Shown: piece by piece, positions 1 through 9,998 of the stretch
Layout: each line of letters starts with the position of its first letter
Numbering within the stretch: position 1 is the stretch's first letter
Source of the DNA: Viscum album
Taxonomy: Eukaryota > Streptophyta > Magnoliopsida > Santalales > Viscaceae
DNA length: 64,000 bases
NCBI GenBank assembly: GCA_963277665.1
Contig: OY728125.1
Location: 1,717,478,889 to 1,717,542,888, forward strand
Direction: 5' to 3'
Program-made: the position numbers and the translations under genes
Notes under the pieces: model-generated
Seen by the model: only the letters and a program-made list of their open reading frames with translations
The model's database searches: none
What the model was told of the DNA's origin: nothing

Positions 1-364
1 ATTGATTACTCGCCTGTGAGATCACGTCCCACCACCTCTTGGTGGAGTCTCGTAGCATATAGGTAGAGATACGGACCCACCTCTCTGGAGGTGTTTCCAA
101 ATGCTCAAAGATAGTCAACATGGATTCCATACATGACTCTGCAGCCTGTGGTCCTCATTCCCCCATGAAAGTAGGAGGATGATGCTGCTGGAAAACCCGT
201 GTCAAGTCTGCCATATATGTGGCAGGAGGCAGTGCTCCCTGAAAGGTCTGCATCATCCTCATAAAGCCATCCATAAACTGCACATCAATGCCTGCAACTG
301 GTATGACAGTCGGTTCCAAGGCTGACCCGACTGGAGGATTGGTAGGAAGTCCCCGATCAGCCAT
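1..364 (-). pseudogene. Ty3/gypsy Gag fragment of element M (runs off left edge)
   Basis: The minus strand encodes the N-terminal part of a retrotransposon Gag, the protein that forms the virus-like particle. A start at 364 opens MADRGLPTNPP, followed about 60 residues later by HPPTFMGE. After one in-frame TGA at 155-157 the same frame continues with AAESCMESMLTIFEHLE and then RWVRISTYMLRDSTKRWWD. That is the retrotransposon Gag core pattern: an A-E-S-W-like start, E/M-x-x-F, then P-x-x-R-V and a terminal W-W. The stop falls where relatives have Leu-Gly-Gly-Pro, so one substitution may have created it. The rest of the element lies left of the window. It lies downstream of the PBS and LTR at 1787-3775 in the same orientation. 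The assignment to Ty3/gypsy Gag is secure; the exact lineage is not. Confidence 0.85.
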
Positions 365-1786
365 ATCCGACGTCTGATCAATATCCTACAATTGATGTAC
401 AACCGGAGGATGTCTCGAAGGAATAACTCTGAAAGATGAAAATCATACCTTAGATCAGGAAAACAAGGGCAGAGAAAAAATGAGTACAAAATGGAAACAG
501 GAGAAGGAAACACTCATGTTTTACAAGATATGACTACACGACTTGTACTTAACTCTATTTACCTGCCCATGTCTCCTTGCACGGCTAACCCACACGGTCT
601 TCTTAAACTGAGACTACACGGCGTGTTCCCTGTGGAAATAGTGTGTAGTAGACAAGGTTTCAATTACCCATGTTGTTAGTTACACAGCCGGCTACACAAC
701 TGAGACTACACGGCGTGTTCTGAACAAACACGACGTGTACTTGAAGATCTTCCCGACCCGTGTTGTTGAAGACACGACCAAGTACATGGATGACCCATAC
801 ACGGCGTGTTCTGAACAAACACGACATGTATAAGAGGAGAGAACACTGACCCGTTTTGTCTGAGACACGGCCGGGTACCTGAAACAAGGATACACGGTGT
901 GTTCATAAACAACATGGCGTGTATGACACGAGATTCCCCGACTCGTGTTGTTAGTGACATGGCCGGGTACACAGCTTACTACTACACGGTGTGTACCTAC
1001 CATACACGGCGTGTTCCTGGAGATTTTTCACAACCCATGTTTCTGATCACACAGTTAGTGACACGGTTTTAAAAACTACTCGACATGTATATATAAAGTA
1101 CACACCGTGTATTCTAGGTTTTTCCAGGAAGTAGCTCTGAAACTGCACCGAAGCTTAGAAAACACTGAAAAACGAGCATAGAGGTGCCAAATTCCGATCC
1201 GTGAGGGCCCATACTCCCCATGAATCAAATCATGGCATCCAATACAGCCATATATAAGGAAAATAGGTCAATGATTCACCAATTTCTGATTCAAGAAGGG
1301 CCATAACACCTCAAGAACCAAAATTTGGCATTCATTTAAGAAAGGTACAAAACAAACAATTTCTATATAAAACAGCAGAGATTGTATCAAAGCATCTATC
1401 ACAACAACATGCATAATCTACACAATGTCTATCACAACAACATACAATTTCTAATGCACCCAAGATGGAATGGCAATAATTCATGGCATGTGATTTCTAA
1501 CAAGTTCCTATATTATGCATGAGATGGAATACCCTCATCTCATCGGGTTGCGACATAAATAGAACCATAATAGAAACAACAATAACAACACCAGTCATGC
1601 GAATCACTCTAGGTGAAATCAAATAAACTATAAAATCTCAAAACCAGAAAACTGCAATAATGAGGTTGTATGGGTTTTCCCTATACACAGGTTAGCTACT
1701 ACTGAGCATAGCTTAATACCAAGTACCGAATCCATCCTATCCCTGGATAAAGGCTCCAAAAAGTAAATCAAGAGAAAAGAAAACTC
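365..1786 (-). mobile_element. Leader (5' UTR) of element M
   Basis: This 1.4-kb stretch lies between the minus-strand PBS and the Gag start of element M, the place of a retrotransposon leader. I see no convincing coding sequence. Several minus-strand frames between 660 and 1003 are open only because a short palindromic repeat fills them. The region 1120-1786 shows no recognisable structure. Confidence 0.7.
530..1110. repeat. Cluster of ACACG-R-CGTGT palindromes in the M leader
   Basis: A near-palindrome ACACG(G/A)CGTGT(T/A)C recurs throughout. Good copies are at 616-627, 708-719, 728-740 and near 796, 985 and 1002; degenerate copies lie near 536, 818, 893, 920 and 1100. Several are joined by the linker TCTGAACAA, giving a spacing of about 22 bp. 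The arms are complementary, so each copy can form a hairpin or bind a dimeric protein symmetrically. The same motif occurs in the LTR of this element at 3538-3692. Confidence 0.8.
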
Positions 1787-1797
1787 CTCTGATACCA
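1787..1797 (-). other. Primer binding site of element M
   Basis: On the minus strand this reads TGGTATCAGAG, the common plant Ty3/gypsy site complementary to the 3' end of initiator-methionine tRNA. It is separated from the LTR end by three bases (AAG on the minus strand), the usual spacing. It fixes the strand of the element and the inner LTR boundary. Confidence 0.92.
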
Positions 1798-2609
1798 CTT
1801 TGTAATGTCCCAGTTCCGAGAAGCCACCCAGAGGAACCCCGTACGCGGTTGGTCACATGGCCTCAAGCGCATTTCCCCGAACGCCAGAGGCTGCTGACTA
1901 GCAGCGAGGGCCTTGGGTGAGATAGTGGGGAAACTATGCCATCATTGGCAGAGTACACAGTGGAATAGAAAACAAATAACAACAATAGCAGAAGTAGTAG
2001 ACATCCATACAAGAGTAAACGATAAACAGTGGAAGACTAACAATAAACAACTGAAGCACACACACACATATATAAATGATGCATGATACATATGTCTAGG
2101 AAAGCATCCAAACAATTCACAATTCTGAATACAAAACTAAACCAAAGTAAAAAATAAAATAGGTAAACTCCTTAGCATCGCAAGCTATAGCTTGGTCCCA
2201 TGCTCTCCAGCTCCACAGCAAGTCAGATACCTGAAGTAGAAAGGTGCTTGCCCTTATCTATACCTGCAACAACATAGTCTGTTTGGGCCCAAAAGCATGA
2301 CCCAAACAGGGTGTGAGACAAAGTCCCAATAGGCAACCACCCAAAGATCTATGCCTAACAGTCAGTGAATATATGACAGGTAAAGTACAGTAAGCAGTAA
2401 ACTGTAAGCAGTAAACAGGATAATACACAATAGTAACAATCCACAGTTTCTAGCATATAATCTACAAACAGGAATAACCACTCAAGAAAGTAGAAAAAAA
2501 GGTAACCTCTGGGTAGTTCTCATAGTCTACCTCCTATGATTCAACCTAAAAGTACTATCAACCCTCTGAGAGGAACACACAGTCTCACCCCTCTAGTTTA
2601 GCTAAAGAA

Positions 2610-2830
2610 TAGACTCTCTGAGGAATCACTCACCGTCAATTCCCCCTATAGTCTCGTATCGTACAAAATGCTCTATGGGGAAGCACTCAATGTCAATTCC
2701 CCCTGTGGCCCGCATCGAGGAACTACATACTCTCTAAGGAAGCACTCAACGTCAATTCCCCCTGTGGTCTCACATCGTAAATTAAAGACACTCTAGAGAA
2801 GCCCTTACATCCATTCTCCATATCGTCCAC
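2610..2830. repeat. 58-bp tandem repeat inside the M LTR
   Basis: Four adjacent units share the core AAGCACTCAAYGTCAATTCC followed by CCCTRTGGTCTC and a short TATCG/CATCG segment. The shared GTCAATTCC begins at 2635, 2692 and 2751; a weaker fourth unit (CATCCATTCTCC) starts near 2808. The period is 57-59 bp. It is a minisatellite within the LTR with no coding meaning that I can see. Confidence 0.85.
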
Positions 2831-3537
2831 TACACTAGGTTATCATAACCCTGTGTGAAACAAACATGCATAGCGCGCGTATCGGCCCAAGTAAACCTCA
2901 AGAACTACTTGGATATCATTCTATGTCACAACAGCATAACAGTACAACAGTTCCACTATCCTACAACTAGGCATGGAAACTGGAAAAATGCATAACAAGA
3001 AAAGCAAGCATGGAAAACATCCAGAGTATAGTAAAAACTACCCTATTCACAAGCAATTACCTCTACTCAAGCAATCAAGCAAAGCAGGCAAACAACAAGG
3101 GAAAAACAGGAAACACACAATACCCCGTTCAAGGGTATTGGTGAAATTTGTGCAAATACTCAAATATTTCCTACAGAAAGGCACAAAACACCTACCTCGA
3201 TGCTAGTATATCGATATAATTGAACCTCGATGATTGATTCTCCTTATAACGTCGAGGATCTGAGAAAACTTCTAAAACTCTCAACCCACAATATCTTGAG
3301 AAAGAGGAGGAATTGGAAAACAAGGATCTAGGATAAAGAATAACTTACCGTTGTGATTCCAACGCAATAAACGACAGTCGATTCAGAGAGCAGATGGAGG
3401 CTCGGGAATTTGGAGAAGTTTCGCGACCATACGGGTTCTCTTGGACAAAGAACCTGAAGAAGAAGTGTGTTCTATCCGTCAGGCATGACCCAAGTTCTTT
3501 TAATGAAAAAAAGAAAATACATGGCTAGTACTTCTGG

Positions 3538-3692
3538 GGTACACGACGTGTACTCCATTTTCCTTACTCTGCTTTAAGAGGCCTCCACTTCACCCCTACA
3601 CACCATGTGTGTGGCCCAGAAACAGCCAGCACACGACCTGGTGCGGGAAGAGAGTACACGACGTGTACTCAGAAAGTACACGGTGTGTACTT
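3538..3692. repeat. ACACG-R-CGTGT palindromes near the outer end of the M LTR
   Basis: Copies at 3541-3553, 3597-3613 (degenerate, ACACACCATGTGTGTGG), 3657-3669 and 3679-3691 lie within the first 240 bp of the LTR as read on the minus strand, in U3. They are the same palindrome as in the leader, so the motif flanks the transcribed region on both sides. Confidence 0.8.
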
Positions 3693-3775
3693 CAAATTTC
3701 TCCAGAAAACCCTCTTTTCTCAAAAACTCCAGAAGAAGAAAGACATACCTGAAAATGAAGATCCGGTTTCTTACA

Positions 3776-4871
3776 TCCTCCATATAATGGAATCTTTTAT
3801 TTAGGGTGTTTTCCCCTTATACATTCTATCAAGGCTAGTGTTGAGTCACCTCCAACTCGTAGACCAATGATCTTTTCAACAAGAATTATTGGATAGAGTT
3901 GTTTTAATCCTTCAATGAGATCCAGAATGAGATTCTTTGTTAATATTCATGCCCTAGGTGGAGTTCAGGTTATCATCGTTACTAACACTACACAAGCTCC
4001 AATCCATAGTTAGCAATACAATCCATATTGAGTTCTTGTTATACCACATGGCCATAGAATTGATCCTTTTCAGTGTTTCATATATCTTTAGACTCCCATA
4101 ATACTCTTCATATGTCATGACCTAAATAGAATTACCTCTTGGATGGAATCCAATAGTTTTTCAGATTCAAGAGCATGTTCTTCAGGAAGAGTTCTATGTG
4201 GAATCTTTGAGCTTAAATCTTAGGTAGGTATTATTGTTGTGACTTTCCTTTTTGAATTTTTTATTTTTTGAGTATATCCACATATTATTGTTATATGTTT
4301 TGTAGAAATATTAATTTATAGAGATGATTGTATACTATTATTATAAGATTTCAAGTTTTGGGGTGTCCTAATGGGTATAATTATACTCACACCTACATGG
4401 GATATTCCAACACCTATCTTGTATTCTTCCAATGATTGAACTTTACATTGAATTATTTATATACTAGGACCAGACAGTGCTTAGTGAGACTAGAAATACC
4501 AGGTTGTGTTCATACAACAAATTAATAGTATTCTCTACCTTTCATTATTGGTTGGACATGATTTTATACACTTTATGGTGGGCTTCTATTTGGACATTTT
4601 TACGTTCCTTTACTTCTTATCTTACTCAAGTTGAGGTACTTTAGATGTATTCCTACATAATTGTTAATTGTTTTACATTTCATCATTTTATAGGCTTATA
4701 AATATGTTCATGTGTATAGGTACATAGGCTAAGGCCTCTTGTGTTTGTGATATTCCTACTCAGAACTAGTATCCATCCTCTAGAATTTTGGAGGACCACT
4801 TATGGAGTGGTATCATGGGACCCACTAGGTTGGTTCATGATTGTGTGGCCTTAGAGGTATTTGGTACTACA
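3776..4871 (+). mobile_element. 5' LTR of element A, 3' portion
   Basis: These 1.1 kb align along their length with about 14850-15968, the end of A's 3' LTR. Shared blocks include TTGTTATATGTTTTGTAGAAA, TAGAGATG, CAGTGCTTAGTGAG and TAAGGCCTC. Divergence is high with many indels, so the insertion is old. The remaining two thirds of this LTR lie left of M, outside the window. The right end is put at ACTACA (4871), just before a decayed PBS. Confidence 0.75.
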
Positions 4872-5200
4872 TTTGTACTAGATTTTATGAGATTAGCCTG
4901 GGGAAACATAGTTAAGAGTTTTGAGTTAAACATGTTGGCTAGGGATTATAATGTTATTGTGATGGTCAATGTATCTATACATGAAGAATCTAATCACTGT
5001 ATTTTTAACTCTGTACACGAGAATATTGGTTATATGTAAAAAAATGGTGCATGCATTGTATATGATTGGTTTTTTGTTTCCATGTACTTCTTGAGACAAC
5101 TCTCCAGATATACTCTTTGACCATGGTACATATTTTTTATTTTAGGAGTCCCCCGTAATGTATTCTAGCTTTGATATAGAATTAGGATCACAAGGATGAT
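4872..5200 (+). other. Decayed PBS and leader of element A
   Basis: TTTGTACTAGATT directly after the LTR end resembles a mutated TTTGGTATCAGAG primer site. No gene is visible in the following 300 bases. A small open frame at 4788-5039 crosses the LTR boundary and is not credible as a protein. Confidence 0.45.
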
Positions 5201-6260
5201 CCCCTCAGTGATGAGGAATCAATATATGGACCAGTTCCCAAGTTACTACCTCAATGTACGGAATAAACATTACCAACACCTATTGAGAAACTAATGTTAC
5301 CCATAATACCAATGGATTTGGTTCACATGTTGAGCTCACTTCATGAATTTTTGAAATAGTGATCCCTCCGGTTCTGAGCTAATCCTAACACACATGTAGT
5401 TGAGGAATGTCTTTAGGGGTGACATGAGTTATCTGTCGGTCCAATAGAGAAGTATATTAGATGTAGGTTTAGGTAGTTATCATTCTCAATGGATTAATAG
5501 AAAGATATTGGGGTTTAGTGACCCATAATTCCTGATTAGGAGACTCTACCATGTTCATATATTTATCTTCTTTTTAAAGACCAGTTCTCCCTAGCTACAA
5601 TGAGGGTTTTACATATCAAGGAGATGCTACAACTCTAGTAGGGTAACACAATAATAGATGAGTATGCATAATTGTTTACCAAAATCTCTAGGTATATGGT
5701 GGATTTGGTTTATGGATAGTTCCATATGTATCATGCCTTCGAGTGAGGGCTACATAGATACATATGAGTCTGTGTCATCCCTCAATTAATTTATACTTAT
5801 GTTGGGGTTCTTGAGAATGCCTTGGTGGTAGATATTTTCTTTTCTAGGTAGAGACATCATATGGTAGCCGATAGCAGGTATGAAGAAGAAGAGACCATGG
5901 ATATAAGGAGATGATATTAGTCACATGGACCTGGACATGCGATTTGTTTCAGGAGGCCATGCCATGATAGATAGTCTGTGTTTTGGGATCTTTGGATTGG
6001 TTGAGTCATCCTAGAGGGAGGTGGTTCTACTCAAGTGACAAGAGGGTATATATTGCATAGGATTTTCTGATCTTCTATATTGTTGATTGAGAAACCATGA
6101 ATGAGCCATCAAGGAAGAGGAAGAGGATAGAGAAGGCATGTCCCAAAGGTGATGTATGTGGTAGAAGAGCATGTAGAGTAGAAGGTGCTGGTAGAGGCTT
6201 TGACTTGTTTCCAACACCACCCCCTGGTCGTACATGCTAGGATTATAGAGCTGGAGGATA
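5200..6260 (+). pseudogene. Gag of chromovirus element A, degenerate
   Basis: No open frame survives, but fragments in the plus-strand frames follow a chromovirus Gag in order. Near 5650-5690, TIIDEYA then FTKISRYMVDLVYG corresponds to the V-x-E-Y-x-x-x-F-x-x-L-S-x-Y-A-P segment. Around 5735-5850, FE.GLHR followed by PQLIYTYVGVLENALVVDI corresponds to the F-x-x-G-L-R...Y-x-x-V-x-x-x-A-L region. Glycine/arginine-rich text near 6100-6140 would be the tail. I cannot find an intact CCHC zinc knuckle. The position between the A leader and the protease supports the call. Confidence 0.6.
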
Positions 6261-6479
6261 GAGATGATGATATCTGTAAGTGATCGAAGCTTATGATACA
6301 GAGGCTCTATGAATGATTTGAGGTCTGATCTATGCCATTTATACCTTACCAATAGTATTTATTGGAAAAGGTTTTAGCTATTCCTTTATTTATATGTATC
6401 TTGTCTGAGACATGGAGATTTTGGTCTAGCACTTCTCTCAAACCTTGCACATTTAGACTCCTACTAGGTACAAATCAAT

Positions 6480-6770
6480 GATCACCCACTTGTGAAGCTA
6501 AAGTGACAAGACTCTTAGAAGCAAGAGTTTCTATTGGAATATCTTTGCATTAGCAGGAGGCCTTATGAGTTCTTATTAAGTATGGAATGGTTATCTATAT
6601 TTCATGTCCATATTTATTGTTTCAGGTGGATGATGTGGTGTTTCCATAGTAAAAGAACTAGGTTCCACTTTTTGGGGAAAAGGAAACTCAAGGAGCATAG
6701 AATAGACTATTATAGAGGAGGGTGTAGCCGATTACTCATCAGTTGGATTTCCTGAGAATTGGTACTGATG
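6480..6770 (+). pseudogene. Protease / RT-linker of element A
   Basis: The frame starting near 6534 reads RRPYEFLLSMEWLSIFHVHI then YCF, a decayed version of the conserved F-x-V-I-L-G-M-D-W-L-S-x-Y-H-A-x-I-D-C segment at the end of the chromovirus aspartic protease. It is followed by F-H-F-L-G-K-R as in the F-x-F-x-G-E linker. The catalytic Asp-Ser/Thr-Gly is not recognisable upstream (6260-6480). It lies in order between Gag and RT. Confidence 0.7.
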
Positions 6771-6879
6771 ATGTTATGACTATCTAGTTCCCAAACAAAG
6801 TGGAAGAATAAGAGGACGTCTTCCTTGACAATGTTACAGTCCTAGATCCCCATTGTGAGATATAATTATTCATTAATAT

Positions 6880-7500
6880 ACACCATGGTTTGAGACCAAT
6901 ATCTACACAATTATAGCAGAGGCTCCTACAAAACTTCGTGAGATGAGGGGGAAATTGGTGGACTTGCAGAGGAAGTGGTTTTTTAGACCTAGTGTTTCAG
7001 CCAATGAATCCCCTATTTTTTCATGAAAGTAGAAGAGAACTTGATGTTATGTGTGGAATTATGTTTCATGAACCCAAGGACCATGAACAAAAATTATCCA
7101 CTACTAAGGATCGATGAACTATTTGATAGTTTATAAGGGGATGATGGTTCTCAAAGGTTGAACTTAGGTCAGGTCGTCAAAGAATTTTATTACTAGAAGA
7201 GGATATAAAAAAGAATGAATTCAAATGTGGATATGTTCACTATGAGTTCATGGTGATGGTTTTTGTAAAGATGAATGCCCCAACAGTGTTAATGGGACTC
7301 ACGAATAAGATATTTCAACATTTATGGACAACTTCTTTGAAGTCTTAAATGAAGAAATCATTATTTACATGGCATTCAAGGTGGATAACATAATACACAT
7401 GAGGATGGTTCTAGAAGTACTTTGGGGGACCTATCATTATGATAATCTATCAATGTGATAGTTCTAGATACAGGAGGTCCACTTTCTGGGACATGTTTTC
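6880..7500 (+). pseudogene. Reverse transcriptase of element A, degenerate
   Basis: The order of conserved pieces is clear across several frames. About 6895-7000 gives EAPTKLREMRGKLVDLQ and KWFFRPSVSANESP, matching the A-P-Y-R...E-L...L-L-x-K-G-F-I-R-P-S-x-S-P-x-G-A-P block. About 7085-7150 gives NYPLLRIDELFD. About 7155-7270 gives SKVELRSG then YVHYEFMVM, NAPTVLMGLTNKIF. The catalytic Y-x-D-D box is destroyed: the position reads IIIYMAFKVDNIIH. It continues to LRMVLEVL near 7400. This is a Ty3/gypsy RT of chromovirus type and cannot be active. Confidence 0.85.
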
Positions 7501-7875
7501 TCTAAAGATAGAGCAGTAGTGGTTATGGAAAAGGATGAGGTGCTGTTATCTTGGGAGCCAGACAAGAGCATGCGAGAGGAATGTAGTTTCCATCGGTTGG
7601 CAGGCTATTAACCTAGATTAAGAAATTATTTCTCTAGGATATTAGCACCATTGATAGCTTTAACCTTAAAGTAAAAGCATTATTGTGGACTGAGAGGTTC
7701 TAGTAGTCATTTCAACAACTGAGACAATGTTTGAAGAGTTCCCCAATCCTGATATTACCCAAATAGGTTGTCAAGTATATAGTGTTCTATGATGCATTAG
7801 GAACTGGGATTGATTGTGTTATGTTATTGTGGTTGTTGGCGATTTCCTATTCTTCATGTTAGTTGAGACAACATG
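7450..7875 (+). pseudogene. RT-RNase H connection of element A, 5' piece
   Basis: Fragments read KVHFLGHVFS-like text near 7480, LSWEPDKSMREEC then HRLAGY near 7555-7610, FSRILAPLIALTLK near 7630-7670, ALLWTERF near 7680, then LPK.VVKYIVFYDALGTGID near 7755-7815. These follow the order of the connection domain and the start of RNase H, with Asp in D-A-L-G-T-G in place of the usual D-A-S-x-x-G. The gene stops abruptly at 7875, where solo LTR S is inserted, and resumes at 11618. Confidence 0.8.
7871..7875. repeat. Left target-site duplication of solo LTR S (ACATG)
   Basis: ACATG directly precedes TGTAACACCC. The identical ACATG follows the terminal TTACA at 11618-11622. A perfect 5-bp duplication is the size expected for LTR retrotransposon integration. 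Confidence 0.93.
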
Positions 7876-9424
7876 TGTAACACCCCAAGCTTCCACGATA
7901 TGCTTCTCTTTGAATAATACAATAGCATGTGTTGTACGCAACTTCGAATTCTAAAACACATCACAACCAATCAAACTGGCCATTATGAATAGTAATACCC
8001 ACTTTTTTGAAATTTTATAAATTTTATCTTTCAAAATGGACTTTATTTTTAGATTCGGAATATCAAAATTATCTTAGGGTGAATTTTTGGTATTTTTCTG
8101 AAAACATTCAATTTTTGATGAATAGTAAAAAAACACTGAGTTATAGTTTAAAACCGAATTTTTATTTAAATAATTATTTATTTTATTTAAATTTAATTAA
8201 GGTCAAAACAGATACATAATAATTATATAAGTTAAATGTAATTCATTGGAGTTAGTTTATAATAATTTTAGATATATAAAAATTTTATTGAACTTTTCAC
8301 CGTCTTTTACCCACCTCCTAGGAGAATTTACAAATTCATATAAAACTTAATTTTACCACTTCTGTGAGTAGAATTTCAAAAATCCGAGACTCACAGTTAA
8401 TATCAAGGAGTAAAATTTGGTTCAATAAGATAAAAATAATTTTTGGTGAATAGTAAATTTTTTACTTTTATTTACCGTGATTAAAAGTAAATAGGGTAAT
8501 TAAGGGTAAAACTGATATTCTTATTACCCTAACACATGTCCTAATTCTATTGGATAAGTATAATTCGACCAAAAACAACCTTAGGAATAAAATATGAGCC
8601 TTTTTGGTCCACTTGGATTAGATTAGGACATTTATTATTATTTAATTCAAAGAAGAGTTAAAAGAGTTAAAATCAATGTTTAATAACTAAAACATTTCTA
8701 ATATAAGGTTATACATAATATAAATTCGATTATAAATATTCATTAGAAATATAAAATGATTTCCTCCATAATGGTATTTTATTTATAATTTTTAGACATT
8801 ATATAATTTAATATATCTATGACACAATGGTGATGCAGTAATTACCTAATTAATGAAATATTAAAATAATTGATATTATAAATATCCAAATAAATGTAAT
8901 TTGAGACATTTATGAATTACACTAATTTTATAAGTTAATATGACATGTTAGAATTAATTAAATGAATTTATTTAGAATTAATAATGTTGTTATAACTTTA
9001 AGAAAAATCAATTATTAAATTGTGTCAAAATTGACATAAAGGAGTATTTAAAACAAATATTATATTATTAATTGATATTATATTCCTAAAAATCTATGTT
9101 TCGGTAAACTAACTTAGATAAGGCTATAAATATTAATAATGAACAACTTGGGGTTCTATTGGCTTGTTATAGTATGTTTCTTAACCATATAATATAAAAA
9201 TACAAAGAGACATGGTAAATGTCAAACTATTTAACTAAGAGTTAAATATAAATGATAAGGTTAATATAGTGACCCAAACCTGTCTAAAATCTACTGGTTG
9301 AAATTATTTCAACCCATACCCACCTTATCCTAGAAATAAGTCACTTTGGGGCCATTATAAACTGAATATGAATTTATTATAAAATAATATTTTAAGTTTT
9401 TCCTAAGGTGCCCCTCACCCCTCT

Positions 9425-9430
9425 TATAAA
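9425..9430 (+). promoter_or_regulatory. TATA box of LTR S
   Basis: TATAAA followed by AGGGCACTCC lies 1,549 bp into the LTR, in a locally C-rich context (CCCCTCACCCCTCT). The same block occurs at 49604 and, with one change, at 56405 in the LTRs of B. It is therefore the likely Pol II promoter core defining the U3/R boundary. Confidence 0.7.
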
Positions 9431-9771
9431 AGGGCACTCCCCCTTCTCTCAAATTCATACCATCAAAGCATTTTGGATCGGCCAAAACCTACCCAAATAT
9501 CCTCTCAACTTCTCTAACTTCATCCTAGAGGCATTCCTTTAGTCATAAATCCTACTTAAGGATCCTTTTTGATCAAATCAAAAGGAAGAACCCGAAGAAG
9601 AGGTAAAAATATCACCACCTCTTTCAAGTTCCTTTCTTCTTCCACTTCCTTTTTCTTTGTTGTTTCCATTCTAAAATAATAACTCCAGTATATTCTATAT
9701 ACTGTGATATTATTATAAATATGATACAACCAAATTAATTATTATATCCATCCCTTTAATGACATGTCACC

Positions 9772-9998
9772 ATACGTGCATACGTACGACTTACCGTCTC
9801 CACGTCGTAGTGTAATTGTTATTCAATACATTATTATTTGGATGGGTATAATAATGATGTGTAATTCATATAAATAATAAATATAACATGATAAATATTT
9901 TCTATATATGATATAACATCCAATTATATATTATTTTAATATCAAAATAATGAAATTGTCGCTCGTGCGTACGTACGGACTACCGTCTCCACGAACGC
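9772..9998 (+). repeat. CGTACG module, two copies in LTR S
   Basis: Copies run about 9773-9806 and 9962-9996. Each contains CGTACGTACG (self-complementary), then ACTTACCG or GACTACCG, then TCTCCACG. They stand out as CpG-rich islands in sequence that is otherwise about three quarters A+T. They lie about 350 and 540 bp downstream of the TATA box. Homologous copies occur in B (three per LTR), and decayed ones in E and F. Confidence 0.85.

Larger units (their letters stand above)
1801..3775 (-). mobile_element. Complete 5' LTR of element M
   Basis: The LTR is bounded on the plus strand by TGTAATGTCC at 1801 and CTTACA ending at 3775, so it has TGTAA...TTACA ends on the minus strand. Length is 1,975 bp. 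The inner end abuts the PBS. The outer end adjoins sequence that aligns to the 3' LTR of element A (3776 onwards matches about 14850 onwards). M therefore inserted into the 5' LTR of A. The target duplication cannot be checked because the other end of M lies outside the window. The outer boundary is inferred from the terminal inverted repeat and the start of A homology. Confidence 0.8.

Noticed and set aside
660..1003. Three overlapping minus-strand open frames of 75-103 codons in the M leader
   Set aside because: They are open in several frames at once because the palindromic repeat lacks stops. No domain, and they lie between PBS and Gag.
2600..2830. CRISPR-like array
   Set aside because: Direct repeats without unique spacers of uniform size, inside an LTR in a eukaryotic context.
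4788..5039. Plus-strand frame of 83 codons
   Set aside because: It crosses the end of the A 5' LTR and the decayed primer site. No protein features.
6011..6352. Minus-strand frame of 113 codons
   Set aside because: Antisense to the Gag-protease part of A, which is supported by several motifs on the plus strand.
3830..7875. Endogenous pararetrovirus
   Set aside because: Integrase, chromodomain-like tail, LTR pair and polypurine tract are all present, so this is an LTR retrotransposon. I saw no movement protein.
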